Shown: positions 45,095 through 54,110 of the stretch, one piece after another
Layout: the number at the start of each line of letters is the position of its first letter
Numbering within the stretch: position 1 is the stretch's first letter
From: Streptomyces sp. CNQ-509
GTDB taxonomy: Bacteria > Actinomycetota > Actinomycetes > Streptomycetales > Streptomycetaceae
Reading direction: 5' to 3'
Assembly (NCBI RefSeq): GCF_001011035.1
Contig: NZ_CP011492.1
Location: forward strand, 62,001 to 126,000
DNA: 64,000 bases
Notes under the pieces: model-generated
Databases searched by the model: none
The model's input: the letters and a program-made list of their open reading frames with translations, nothing else
What the model was told of the DNA's origin: nothing
Translations under genes and position numbers: made by a program

Positions 45095-45580
45095 GCGGTC
45101 TTTCCTCAGTTGGCCCCGTTGGCGCGCACGGCGACCCGGTTGCATCCCCGCCGCGGGGGGCCAATGCCTCATGACAGTTCGGTCGGCGGGCCGCTGCTGT
45201 GGCCGGAAGACGAGCCGTGGCCCCACTGCGACGGCCTCATGAGGCGGACGTTTGCCGGTCGCGCTGCTCTACGGGCGGGACGTGCCCGTTTTGCAGGCAC
45301 CTGACGGAACAGACCTGCTGCAGGTTCTGTGGTGCCCCTTCGACCACCCGGCATTGCCCAGGACCGCGCTGTTCTGGCGTTCGGCGGCCACCGTTACCGA
45401 TATCCTCCGTACGCCGCCCGAACCGCCAGCGATGCAGTTCGACACCTACCTGCCCGGGCCGTGCCTGCTCGGCCCGGAGCGGTCACCGAGTACGCTGATG
45501 CAGTAGCCGGCCACCGCCTGCGGCGGCCGGCCCTTTCGCACCGCTCCCCCGGCCACCTGGTGACGGTGGGTGGCACTCAG
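45095..45580 (+). pseudogene. Frameshifted actinobacterial conserved hypothetical (possibly DUF1963-like)
   Basis: Segments of one protein lie in two frames in the right order. TATRLHPRRGGP and VGGPLLWPEDEPWPHC are in one frame up to about 45245. ALLYGRDVPVLQAPDGTDLL and YLPGPCLLGPE are in the next, to about 45482. VTEYADAVAGHRLRR then returns to the first frame. The pattern (a GG-LLWP-DEPWP opening, a Q-LWCP middle, a Y-P-PC-L-PE end) resembles Streptomyces proteins often linked to DUF1963/YwqG-like folds. The second break is repaired by one added G. Downstream homology fades before 45600, so the C-terminus is also lost. Confidence 0.5.
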
Positions 45581-45677
45581 GACTCGGGCCCGGTTCCTTG
45601 GGCGGCTGCGCCGAGCAGCGGCGGGTCGTCAGCACGGCGTCGGTCCAGGTAACAACCGGCTCCCCGAGGTGCGAAGG

Positions 45678-47273
45678 TCAACGCGTCCCGGATGCACCGG
45701 TCTTGAGGCGGATGCCGTCGCTCACGTTCTCGAAGACCGGCTCGTGGCGATCCCAGTCCGCGCTGGGCGTGGAGAGGTAGATCGCGTACTCCTTCTCGCC
45801 GGGGCGTCCGAACCCCAGGTCCCGGGCGCGCCATTCACGGGCGCGGCCCTGCCAGGTGAACTCCCAGATCGCGGCCGGCATACCCCGGTAGGTCGTGCTC
45901 TGCATCCGCAGTTGGCGGTAGCCGGGGAGCTTTCCCTCCTGGATGGACTTGGTCTCGTTGTCCTTGAAGTGCTGCAGGGGGTCGGTGCTCGCGTAGTCGA
46001 GGGCGACGACGCGCAGGCCGGCCATGCCCGTCGGGTCTATGTAGGCGACGCCCTCGCCTTCCTCCTCCAGGTCCTGACGCGTCCAGCCTTCGGGGACGGG
46101 GAAGGAGATCTCGAACTCCTCTTCCCGCACCAGTTGGTAGCCCTCCGGTACGGGAGCGGGGGCGGGATCGGGCTTGGGCTTCGGCTTCGGGGTGGTGGAG
46201 GCGGAAGGCTTCTTCTCGGCGGCGGTGCCGGCGTCCTTGTCCTCGTCGGGCAGCGCGAAGTACGCGCCGGCGAGCAGCGCCGGCACCGTGACGGCCATGG
46301 CCGTCACCCACACGCCGGTACGCCGTCCTCGTCCGCGCCCGTGCCGCACCGTGGCGGCGTCCGTTCCGTACGCCGGTGGCGCCGGCGGCGGCGTGGCCGG
46401 GAGTTCGGGCACGGTGGGGCGTGCATCCGTGGCGGGGCCGGCGCCCGCCAGGTGCCGCAGTCGCCGCTCCACCTCCGGTGCCGAGGGCCGGGCCTCCGGG
46501 TCCTTGGCAAGGAGTTCCGCGATCAGAGGGCCCAACGCCCGGCCGCCGACGGGCTGTTCGAGGGGATCGACGGCTATCGCGTAGGCGGTTTCGAGCGGCG
46601 TGGCCCGGCGGAAGGGCGGCCGCCCCTGCACGGCCTGGTAGAGGGTCGCGCCCAGGGCCCACAAGTCGGAGGAAGGAGCCGGGTCCGCGCCCTTGAGACG
46701 TTCCGGAGCACAGAAGTCGACGGAACCGACCATCTCACCGGTGCGCGTGAGGGTGGAGGTGTCCGCGACGACCGCGATCCCGAAGTCCGTCAGGACGACG
46801 CGCCCGTCGGCTCCGAGGAGCACGTTGCCGGGCTTCACGTCGCGGTGAAGGACCCCGGCGGCGTGCGCGGCACGCAGCGCCGCGATCACGCCGATGCCGA
46901 TTCTGACCGCCTCGGCGGTCTCCAGCGGGCCGTCCTTCTTCAGTACCTCGTCGAGGGCCGGGGCAGGCACGTACTCCATGACGATGCAGGGCAGTCCCTC
47001 GTCGTCCACCACGTCGTGCACCACCACGACGTTGGGATGCGTGATCCGGGCGGCGCTGCGCGCCTCGCGCCTCGTACGCTCGAAGAGGGTGGCGCGCTCG
47101 CCGTCCTTCAGGTGCGGCGGCAGATGCAGCTTCTTGAGCGCGACCTGCCGGCCGAGAACCTCGTCCTCGGCGTGCCAGACGGTGCCCATGCCACCGCGAC
47201 CGATCCGCTCCAACAGGCGGTACCGTCCCGCGACCAGCCGCCCGGGCCCGTCGGCCGCCGTGCCGTCCCCCAC
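45678..47273 (-). CDS. Membrane Ser/Thr protein kinase (Hanks type)
   Basis: 531-aa PknB-like kinase. The glycine loop RIGRGGMGTVW, Lys47 in VALKKL, catalytic loop LHRDVKPGNVL and DFG motif (LTDFGIAV) show an active kinase domain over about residues 18-285. A Pro-rich juxtamembrane stretch, one helix (VWVTAMAVTVPALLAGAYFAL) and a Thr/Lys/Pro-rich linker lead to an extracellular C-terminal domain of about 150 residues (GWTRQDLEEEGEGVAYIDP) with no PASTA repeats. GTG at 47273 lies six bases after GAGGAG; the preceding in-frame region lacks homology. Function in sensing cannot be deduced from neighbours. Confidence 0.9.
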   Translation of the reverse strand: MGDGTAADGPGRLVAGRYRLLERIGRGGMGTVWHAEDEVLGRQVALKKLHLPPHLKDGERATLFERTRREARSAARITHPNVVVVHDVVDDEGLPCIVMEYVPAPALDEVLKKDGPLETAEAVRIGIGVIAALRAAHAAGVLHRDVKPGNVLLGADGRVVLTDFGIAVVADTSTLTRTGEMVGSVDFCAPERLKGADPAPSSDLWALGATLYQAVQGRPPFRRATPLETAYAIAVDPLEQPVGGRALGPLIAELLAKDPEARPSAPEVERRLRHLAGAGPATDARPTVPELPATPPPAPPAYGTDAATVRHGRGRGRRTGVWVTAMAVTVPALLAGAYFALPDEDKDAGTAAEKKPSASTTPKPKPKPDPAPAPVPEGYQLVREEEFEISFPVPEGWTRQDLEEEGEGVAYIDPTGMAGLRVVALDYASTDPLQHFKDNETKSIQEGKLPGYRQLRMQSTTYRGMPAAIWEFTWQGRAREWRARDLGFGRPGEKEYAIYLSTPSADWDRHEPVFENVSDGIRLKTGASGTR

Positions 47274-47467
47274 GTGATGCTCCTCATCCTGCGCCCGTGT
47301 ACACACTCGCGTCCGGTGTTGTGACCTTGACACGATATCCGTCCGGCTGCCGGGGACTTCGCCGTACACACAGACGGACCGGGCGTGCAGCCCCGAGTTC
47401 TGACCCGACACCGTAGCCGGGCCCGCCGATCCCAAGTCCGGCGGGGCTCGGTCGGGTTGGGTTGTGT

Positions 47468-47489
47468 GCCGCGGGACACTTCCCGCGGC
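47468..47489 (-). terminator. Second hairpin beyond the esterase gene
   Basis: Perfect 9-bp arms GCCGCGGGA and TCCCGCGGC with a 4-nt loop, in tandem with the stronger hairpin at 47518-47554. Confidence 0.5.
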
Positions 47490-47517
47490 GGCCTTCGGTG
47501 ACGAGCGGTCAGCGGGG

Positions 47518-47554
47518 CAGTGCCGGGCCCGGCCGGGGGCCGGGCCCGGTGCTG
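47518..47554 (-). terminator. Strong terminator of the secreted esterase gene
   Basis: A 17-bp stem (two G-T pairs) around a GGG loop starts eight bases past the esterase stop; the core is GCCGGGCCCGGC. Confidence 0.75.
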
Positions 47555-47562
47555 AGCCGGTG

Positions 47563-48549
47563 TCAGATCAGGCCCCAGAACTGCGCCGTGTAGTAGCCGG
47601 CGCAGATGCGGTCCGGGTAGTACGTGCCGGTGGTCCCGCACTGCCCGGCGGCCGTGCCCGGGTCGACGGGCAGACCGTGGCCCATGCCGGAAATCGTGTA
47701 CGTCTCCACCACGGAGCGGCCGGATGCGTCCTTGTACGAGGCCCTCGTCGTGCCGCCGGGCAGCGTCGTCGTCTCCGCCGGCGTCTGGCCCGTACCCCAT
47801 ACGTCCGTCCACTGGTCGCGCGACTCGACCGCGTTCGCCGGCACCACCGTGGTGTCGCCGGTGCCGTGCCAGATCGCCACCCGCGGCCACGGCCCGCTCC
47901 AGCCGCCCGAGGGGGCACGCGCCAAGTCGCCCCATTGCTGCGGGGTCTTGCCGGCCGAGACGTACATGCACGTGTAGGCGTCGACGAGGCTGCGCGCGCA
48001 GCCGGCCGGGATGCCCGCGGCGATGGAGCCGCCGGCGAAGACATCGGGGTACGCGGCCAGCAGCCCCGCGGTCATGGCGCCGCCGGCGGACAGGCCGGTG
48101 ACGTAGACGCGGTCGGGGTCCGTGCCGTAGAGCCCGGTGGCGTGATCGGCCATCTGCTTCACGGAGAGGGCCTCGCCCTGACCGCGCGCGGTGTCGCCCG
48201 ACTGGAACCAGTTGAAGCAGGAGCTGGCGTTGTTGACGCTCGTGGTCTGCGGATAGACCACCGCGAAGCCGTGCGCGTCGGCCAACTCGGCCCAGCCGGA
48301 ATGGCCGTGGTAGTCGCTCGCGCTCTGCGTGCACCCGTGCAGCGCGAGCACCAGCGGCGCGCCGGCGGGCAGGCCGTCGGGCACGTAGGCGTACATGGCG
48401 AGGTTGCCGGGGTTGGAGCCGAAGCCGGTGACCCGCGTGAGGTCCGCCGCCGAGGCGTTTGCCGGCGCCGCGAGCGCTCCGGCGACCAGGGCGAACAGTG
48501 CGAAGAGCACCGCGCGGGGGCGAGCACGGGCACGGTCACGAACCGCCAT
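47563..48549 (-). CDS. Secreted PHB-depolymerase/feruloyl-esterase-family hydrolase
   Basis: 328-aa secreted esterase. Signal peptide residues 1 to about 34 (LFALFALVAGALAAPANASA). The alpha/beta-hydrolase domain has VLALHGCTQSASDY as oxyanion region, nucleophile GLSAGGAMTAGL near residue 163, acid in HGTGDTTV and histidine in SGMGHGLPVD. This is the PhaZ-type / family 1 carbohydrate-esterase group, acting on polyhydroxyalkanoates, acetylated xylan or feruloyl esters. No separate substrate-binding domain is present. ATG follows GGGAG by seven bases. Confidence 0.88.
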   Translation of the reverse strand: MAVRDRARARPRAVLFALFALVAGALAAPANASAADLTRVTGFGSNPGNLAMYAYVPDGLPAGAPLVLALHGCTQSASDYHGHSGWAELADAHGFAVVYPQTTSVNNASSCFNWFQSGDTARGQGEALSVKQMADHATGLYGTDPDRVYVTGLSAGGAMTAGLLAAYPDVFAGGSIAAGIPAGCARSLVDAYTCMYVSAGKTPQQWGDLARAPSGGWSGPWPRVAIWHGTGDTTVVPANAVESRDQWTDVWGTGQTPAETTTLPGGTTRASYKDASGRSVVETYTISGMGHGLPVDPGTAAGQCGTTGTYYPDRICAGYYTAQFWGLI

Positions 48550-48725
48550 GGCGTTCTCCCGTCGTGTGGGGGGGTGAGGGATGGGCGCCCGGCCAGGCCG
48601 TCCCCGTGCCGGGTGCCCCGGTCTCGCACGCTAGGCACGCACCGCCGCCACGCCATCGGAGAGGCCATACACACCTGCCGGCTCCGGCCTGTGGCCGGAC
48701 TCCACCACCAGCCGCGCCCGGCGGG

Positions 48726-49931
48726 TCAGCGCACCGTGGGCGGTCGCAGCCTCAGATAGGCGGCCACCGCGGAGACGAGCAGGATCACGCAACCGGCGAA
48801 GACCAAACCGGCGTTGCGCACCCCCAGTTCCACCGTCAAGGCGCCGACTCCGACGACCGGCAGCGAGATCCCCACATAGGCGAAGACGAAGAAAGCCGAG
48901 AGGGTCGCGCTTCGCTGCAGTTCCGGCGCCGCCGAGCCGATCACTGTCAGGCCCGCGCGGAAGGACAGGCCCTGTCCCACGCCGCCGGTGACCGCGCCGA
49001 CGACGAGGATCGGCAACGACTCCACCAGCAGCGAGGCCCCGAGGAGCAGGAGGCCCAGGACCAGCACCACGCAGCCCAGCGGCAGCGCCTTGACCGGGCC
49101 CACGCGGCCCATGAGCAACTGGCCTCCGGTCGAGGCGCAGAAGACGGAGAAGACGACGGCGCCGACGACCGCGAGGTTGTGCACGCCCAGGACCGTCGCC
49201 ATGAAGTCCGCGGCGACCGCGGTGAACACCCCCAGCATGGAGAAGCCGGCGAAGGCCGCCAGCGCACCGGGCACGAAGACCCCGCGGACGACCGGAGGGA
49301 TCGTCATGCCCTGGGGCCGCAGGGAAGGCCGGGGACGGCGGCGGTGCACCGTCTCGGGAAGCATCCAGATGACCGCGGCGGCGACCGCCAGGAGAGCCAG
49401 GTGCACGAGGAACGGCAGTTTCAGCGGCCAGGTCGCGTATTCGGCGAGGATCCCGGAGAGGAGGGGCCCGAGGCCGAGACCTCCCATATTGGCGGCGGTC
49501 GCCGCGAAGGCGGCACGGGCGCGGCGTCCCGGCGGCGCCAGGTCCAGGACGGCCGCGGTGGCCGTACCGCTGAACAGGCCCGCGGAGAAGCCGGAAAGCA
49601 CCCGGCCGGCGAAGAGTTCAGGCAGCCCCTGCTCGAACACGAAGAACAGGGCGCTCGCCCCGGCCAGTGCCGCGGCACACAGCAGGATCGGCCGCCGGCC
49701 CAGGAGGTCGGAGAAGTCGCCGGCCACCAGCAGGGCGACGATGACGCCCACCGCGTAGACGGCGAAGACCACCGTGACCATCAGCTCGGAGAATCCGATC
49801 TCCTGCCGGTAGAGCCCGTACAGCGGGGTGGGCAGCGTGGTGCCGAGCATGCCCACCGCGAAGGCACCCGCCGCTGCCAGATATCCCGGCCGGCGGGCCG
49901 GTGGACCGCTGTGGAGCTTGCGATCGGCCAC
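48726..49931 (-). CDS. MFS transporter, drug-efflux type
   Basis: 401-aa major-facilitator protein with about 12 helices. The loop GDFSDLLGRRPIL (motif A) and GRVLSGFSAGLFSG (motif B region) mark a proton-coupled antiporter. GTG at 49931 follows no strong Shine-Dalgarno. It stands alone, so the exported compound is unknown. Confidence 0.87.
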   Translation of the reverse strand: MADRKLHSGPPARRPGYLAAAGAFAVGMLGTTLPTPLYGLYRQEIGFSELMVTVVFAVYAVGVIVALLVAGDFSDLLGRRPILLCAAALAGASALFFVFEQGLPELFAGRVLSGFSAGLFSGTATAAVLDLAPPGRRARAAFAATAANMGGLGLGPLLSGILAEYATWPLKLPFLVHLALLAVAAAVIWMLPETVHRRRPRPSLRPQGMTIPPVVRGVFVPGALAAFAGFSMLGVFTAVAADFMATVLGVHNLAVVGAVVFSVFCASTGGQLLMGRVGPVKALPLGCVVLVLGLLLLGASLLVESLPILVVGAVTGGVGQGLSFRAGLTVIGSAAPELQRSATLSAFFVFAYVGISLPVVGVGALTVELGVRNAGLVFAGCVILLVSAVAAYLRLRPPTVR

Positions 49932-50171
49932 GCTTCACCCGACGCCCGTGCCCGGTACGCAGCCCCCGGCCCTCTGGCCTGTCATCACGTTCCCGACGGG
50001 TAAGGGCCGTCGACCGGGGTTGTCGCGGCCGTGCAGAGGGGATTCACACCGCCTGCCTAGCCCACGGAGCCGGAAGGTCCGGGGAGGCTCGCGTTCGGCT
50101 CACCCCGACGGACGCACACGGCCCGGGCGCGCGACGATTCGGGAGGCTTCGGGTCGGCACCCCCGCCGGCT

Positions 50172-50948
50172 TCAGCGACGCGCGCGTCTCGCCACGATGA
50201 CATGGGCACCCGCCAGGCTGAGGGCCGTGTTCAGCTCGGGCGGGCACGGCTTGTCCGTGATCAGGGTGTCGAACCCGTGCAGTTCGCACACCCGGTGCAC
50301 CGCCGTGCGGCCGAGCTTGCCGGAGTCCGCGAGGACGTAGCGGTGCGCGGCGTTGGCGAGCATGACGCGCTTGGTGGCGACCTCGTCCAGGTGGAAGTCG
50401 GTCAGTCCGTACTGGGCGATGCCCCCGGAGCCGATGAAGGCGGTGTCGGCGCGCAGGTCGGCGAAGAACTCCACGGCCCGGACGTTGGAGCAGGCCAGGT
50501 CGCCCGCGCGCACCCGACCGCCGCTGACCAGCACCTCGACGCCGGGGCGGCTGCTGACCTCCGCGGCCACGAGCAGGGAGGGGGTGGCGATGACACCGAC
50601 ATGGTCGGCGGGCAGGGCCCGCGCCACCTCCAGGGCGGTGGTTCCGACGTCGATGACGACGGTCTGGTGGGGCTTGACCAGGGCTGCCGCGGCCTTGCCG
50701 ATCGCCGCCTTCTCCTCGGCGAGGATGCCGCTGCGCTCCGCGAAGGGCGCCTCCTCCCCGACCGGCTCCTGGCGGCTGGTGGCGCCGCCGTGGACCCGGG
50801 TGAGCTCACCGCGCCTTTCGAGGAGGGCCAGGTCCCTGCGGATCGTCTCCTGGGAGACGCCGAGCAAGGTGGTCAGGTCATCGGTGGTGACGAACTTGAG
50901 CCGGGAGATCTCAGCGACGATCTTGCGGTGTCGCTCGGCAGCGAGCAC
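50172..50948 (-). CDS. DeoR/GlpR-family transcriptional regulator
   Basis: 258-aa repressor with an N-terminal DeoR helix-turn-helix (VTTDDLTTLLGVSQETIRRD) and a sugar-phosphate sensor domain (VIDVGTTALEVARAL, ATPSLLVAAEVS, LADSGKLGRTAV). It is divergent from an APC permease/kinase/dehydrogenase operon that starts 200 bases away and should control it through a phosphorylated intermediate made by the kinase. Repeated TCCACA hexamers between the two genes are candidate sites. GTG start preceded by AAGGGG. Confidence 0.88.
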   Translation of the reverse strand: MLAAERHRKIVAEISRLKFVTTDDLTTLLGVSQETIRRDLALLERRGELTRVHGGATSRQEPVGEEAPFAERSGILAEEKAAIGKAAAALVKPHQTVVIDVGTTALEVARALPADHVGVIATPSLLVAAEVSSRPGVEVLVSGGRVRAGDLACSNVRAVEFFADLRADTAFIGSGGIAQYGLTDFHLDEVATKRVMLANAAHRYVLADSGKLGRTAVHRVCELHGFDTLITDKPCPPELNTALSLAGAHVIVARRARR

Positions 50949-51068
50949 GACTCACCCCTTGGATACGTGACCGTTTTTGTGGAGCTGTGACTGCATCCTA
51001 CGGCCGTATCACGGGGCCGCCGGACCGAGCGTCCGAGCGCAAGCGTGGACGGTGCGCGCGACACCCCC

Positions 51069-51125
51069 TTGACTATGCTCGGGCATGGATCCACAATCAC
51101 AGGAATTCTCAGTCAGAAATCCACA
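51069..51125 (+). promoter_or_regulatory. Promoter of the permease-kinase operon with TCCACA repeats
   Basis: TTGACT (51069-51074) and CACAAT (51092-51097) are 17 bases apart. The hexamer TCCACA occurs at 51090-51095, overlapping the -10, and again exactly 30 bases on at 51120-51125; its complement TGTGGA is at 50978-50983 near the regulator gene. The layout suits repression by the adjacent DeoR protein. Confidence 0.5.
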
Positions 51126-51147
51126 TGAACGGTCAGGCGGTCGAGCT

Positions 51148-52686
51148 ATGGCAGACGTAGAGGCACGTCCCCCGGGAGCGGAGCCGGCCCGCCAGGACGG
51201 CGGCCCGCCCCCGCAGCGGATGGCGCGCGAGCTGGGCTGGTACGCCTCGTTCTCCGTGGCCTTCGGCTTCGTCTCGATCGCCACCGGGATCTTCACCACC
51301 TACGGGGCCGTCCTGAGCACCTCGGGACCCCGCGGCATCTGGGCCTGGCCGATCTCCGTGGTCGGCCAGCTCTCCATCGCCCTCGTCTTCGGCGCCCTCG
51401 CGGCCAGGATCCCGATCAGCGGCTACTCCTACCAGTGGGTGTCGCGGATCGTCGGGCCGGTATGGGGCTGGATCATGGGCTGGGTCTCGTTCGCCTTCCT
51501 GGGGGTGGTCCTCGTCGCCGTGGACTACACCATCGCCTCGACGATCCTCCCCGAGCTGTTCCAGTACGTCGGCACCACCCAGAACGCCTGGGTGATCACC
51601 GCCGTCGTGGTGCTGCTCCAGGCCGTCCTGGTGGCCGCCTCGACGCGCTTCACCCACCGGGTCAACAGCACGGCGGTGACCGTGCAGCTCATCGGCATGA
51701 TCGCCCTGACCGTGCTGCTGTTCGTCGTCGGCGCCCTGACCGGCAAGCTGGATTTCGGCCATCTCTTCGAGGCCGGTCCCGTTCCCGAGAGCGGGTACTA
51801 CGCGCTGGGCGGCGCCACCGAGGCGGGGCCTTTCGCCCTGGCGTTCCTGCTGGGCGCCTTCACCATCGTCGGGTTCGAGTCCGCGGCCAACCTGGCGGAG
51901 GAGACCAAGAACCCGGCCCACGTCATCCCCAGGGCCATGGTGCAGGCCGTGATCTCCCTGGGCGTGCTCGGCCTGCTCTTCCTGATCGCCATCACCGCCG
52001 CGGCCGGGCGCGTCCACGGGGTCGGCGCCTCGGACACCCCGGTGGCCACCGTGATCACCGCCGTGCTCGGCTCGGTGGTGGGCAAGATCCTCCTGGTCCT
52101 GGTGGTGATCTCGATCTTCTCGTGCGGGCTCGTGATCACCCTCAGCGGCACCCGGCTGGTGTACGCGATGTCCCGGGACGAGCGCTTCCCCGGCTGGCAA
52201 CTGCTGCGCCGCATCCACCCGCGCACCGCGACGCCGCTGAACGCCTCGGTGTTCATGATGCTGGTCGCCCAGATCATCCTCGCGGTCTTCTCCCAGTCCA
52301 CCGACGCGCTGTTCGAGCTCTTCTCGGCCGGCACCCTGCTGCCCGCCCTCATCTACGCGGGAACCGTCGCGATGTACGCGGCAAAGCGCCGCTCCCTGCC
52401 GCCGTCCCGGGGCTTCACTCTGGGCCGCTGGGAGATCCCGGTCCTCGTCGTCGCGGCCGTGTGGCTGGTCTACGAGCTGCTGATCTTCCGCGACGCCTCG
52501 TTCCGGGCCCCGTGGATCTACGTGCTGGTCCTCTTCGCGATCGGCGCCGTGTACTTCGCCGGCCTGCTGCTCCGCAGCGGCCGGGCCGGGCTGACCATGC
52601 CCGATCTGGCCGACGTCGACCGGTCGCTGGACACGGCCGACACCGCGATCCCGCGGCCCAAGGCCGCCGAAGGGAACGCACGTTGA
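51148..52686 (+). CDS. APC-family permease
   Basis: 512-aa amino-acid/polyamine/organocation permease with about 12-14 helices. The first helices read GWYASFSVAFGFVSIATG and the family's FTIVGFESAANLAEETKNP follows near residue 245. ATG at 51148 is chosen because an upstream ATG at 51085 lies within the apparent promoter. First gene of an operon whose other products resemble glycerol kinase and glycerol-3-phosphate dehydrogenase, so the substrate is probably a polyol-like or amino-alcohol compound rather than an ordinary amino acid (inference). Confidence 0.87.
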   Translation: MADVEARPPGAEPARQDGGPPPQRMARELGWYASFSVAFGFVSIATGIFTTYGAVLSTSGPRGIWAWPISVVGQLSIALVFGALAARIPISGYSYQWVSRIVGPVWGWIMGWVSFAFLGVVLVAVDYTIASTILPELFQYVGTTQNAWVITAVVVLLQAVLVAASTRFTHRVNSTAVTVQLIGMIALTVLLFVVGALTGKLDFGHLFEAGPVPESGYYALGGATEAGPFALAFLLGAFTIVGFESAANLAEETKNPAHVIPRAMVQAVISLGVLGLLFLIAITAAAGRVHGVGASDTPVATVITAVLGSVVGKILLVLVVISIFSCGLVITLSGTRLVYAMSRDERFPGWQLLRRIHPRTATPLNASVFMMLVAQIILAVFSQSTDALFELFSAGTLLPALIYAGTVAMYAAKRRSLPPSRGFTLGRWEIPVLVVAAVWLVYELLIFRDASFRAPWIYVLVLFAIGAVYFAGLLLRSGRAGLTMPDLADVDRSLDTADTAIPRPKAAEGNAR

Positions 52687-54110
52687 GCGCCATCCTCGCC
52701 ATCGACCAGGGCACCTCCGGCACCAAGGCCATCGTCGTCGACGCCGAGGAGGGGATCGTCTCCCTCGCCGAGGAGACGATCCGCCCCACCTACCTCCCCG
52801 GCGGAGGCGTCGAGCAGGACCCGCACGAACTGCTCGGCTCCGTCCTCGGCACCGGCAGCCGAGCCGTCCGCGAGGCAGGCCGGCCGATCGACTGCGTAGC
52901 CCTGGCCAACCAGGGCGAAACCATCCTGGCCTGGGATCCGGCCACCGGCGCGCCGCTCTCCCCCGCCCTCGTCTGGCAGGACCGGCGGGCCGAATCCGTC
53001 TGCGCGGAACTGGCCGACCGGGCCGGCGACATCGCGCGGCGCACCGGGCTCGTGCTCGACCCGTACTTCTCCGCACCCAAGATGGCCTGGCTGCGCCGCC
53101 ACCTCACCCGCGAGGGGGTGGTGACGACCACCGACACCTGGCTGGTGCACCACCTCACCGGGGAGTTCGTCACCGACGCCGCCACCGCCAGCCGCTCCCT
53201 CGTCCTCGATCTCACCAGCGCCACCTGGGACGACGAACTCCTCGGTCTGTTCGGCCTGGGCGGCGAGCGGCTGCCCCGCATCGTCGCCTCCGACGAGATC
53301 GCCGGCACCACCCGGGCCTTCGGCCCGGCCGTGCCCGTGGCCGGGCTCGTCGTCGACCAGCAGGCGGCGCTGGTCGCCGAGGGCTGTCTGGAGCCCGGCT
53401 CCGCGAAGTGCACCTACGGCACCGGTGCGTTCCTGCTGGCCAACACCGGCCGGAACCCGGTGCGTTCCGGCGCCGGACTGACCACGTCGGTGGCCTGGCA
53501 GCGGCACGGCCACACCACGTACTGCGTGGACGGGCAGGTCTACACCGTCGCCTCCGCGGTGCGCTGGCTGGAGGATCTCGGGCTCGTACGGTCCGCGACC
53601 GAACTGGACTCGCTCGCCGCCACCGATACGGAAAGGGTGCTGTGCGTCCCCGCGTTCGCCGGTCTGGCCGCCCCGTGGTGGGCCCCGGACGCCGCCGCCT
53701 CCTTCACGGGCATGACGCTGGCCACCCGCCGCGAGCACCTCGTCGGTGCGGTGCTGCAGGGCATCGCGGCGCAGGTCGCCGAGCTGTGCACGCTGGTGGC
53801 CGGCGACATCGGCACGCCGCTGCGCCGGCTGCGCGCGGACGGCGGCCTCACCAGATCCGCCGCCCTCATGCAGGCCCAGGCCGACATCGCGCAGATCCCT
53901 GTGGACGTCTACCCTCACGACCACGCCACCCCCCTGGGCGCGGCCGCCCTGGCGCGGTGCGCCCTCGATCCGGCGCTCAGCCTGGCGGAGGCCGTAGGCG
54001 ACTGGCAGCCCACCACCGTCTACGAGCCCCGATGGCCCCGGGAACGGGCCGAAGAATTCCGTACGGCGTGGGCAGCCGCCGCCGAAGCCGCCAAGGGAGA
54101 TCCCGCATGA
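52683..54110 (+). CDS. FGGY-family carbohydrate kinase, glycerol-kinase-like
   Basis: 475-aa ATP-dependent kinase with AILAIDQGTSGTKAIVVDA at the N-terminus, ANQGETILAWDPATG, PALVWQDRRAES and the ATP region KCTYGTGAFLLANTG. These match GlpK more than other FGGY kinases, but the substrate-site residues differ enough to make another polyol plausible. The start is TTG at 52683, overlapping the permease stop as TTGA and preceded by AAGGGAA; no ATG or GTG fits. It phosphorylates what the permease brings in. Confidence 0.85.
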   Translation: MSAILAIDQGTSGTKAIVVDAEEGIVSLAEETIRPTYLPGGGVEQDPHELLGSVLGTGSRAVREAGRPIDCVALANQGETILAWDPATGAPLSPALVWQDRRAESVCAELADRAGDIARRTGLVLDPYFSAPKMAWLRRHLTREGVVTTTDTWLVHHLTGEFVTDAATASRSLVLDLTSATWDDELLGLFGLGGERLPRIVASDEIAGTTRAFGPAVPVAGLVVDQQAALVAEGCLEPGSAKCTYGTGAFLLANTGRNPVRSGAGLTTSVAWQRHGHTTYCVDGQVYTVASAVRWLEDLGLVRSATELDSLAATDTERVLCVPAFAGLAAPWWAPDAAASFTGMTLATRREHLVGAVLQGIAAQVAELCTLVAGDIGTPLRRLRADGGLTRSAALMQAQADIAQIPVDVYPHDHATPLGAAALARCALDPALSLAEAVGDWQPTTVYEPRWPRERAEEFRTAWAAAAEAAKGDPA

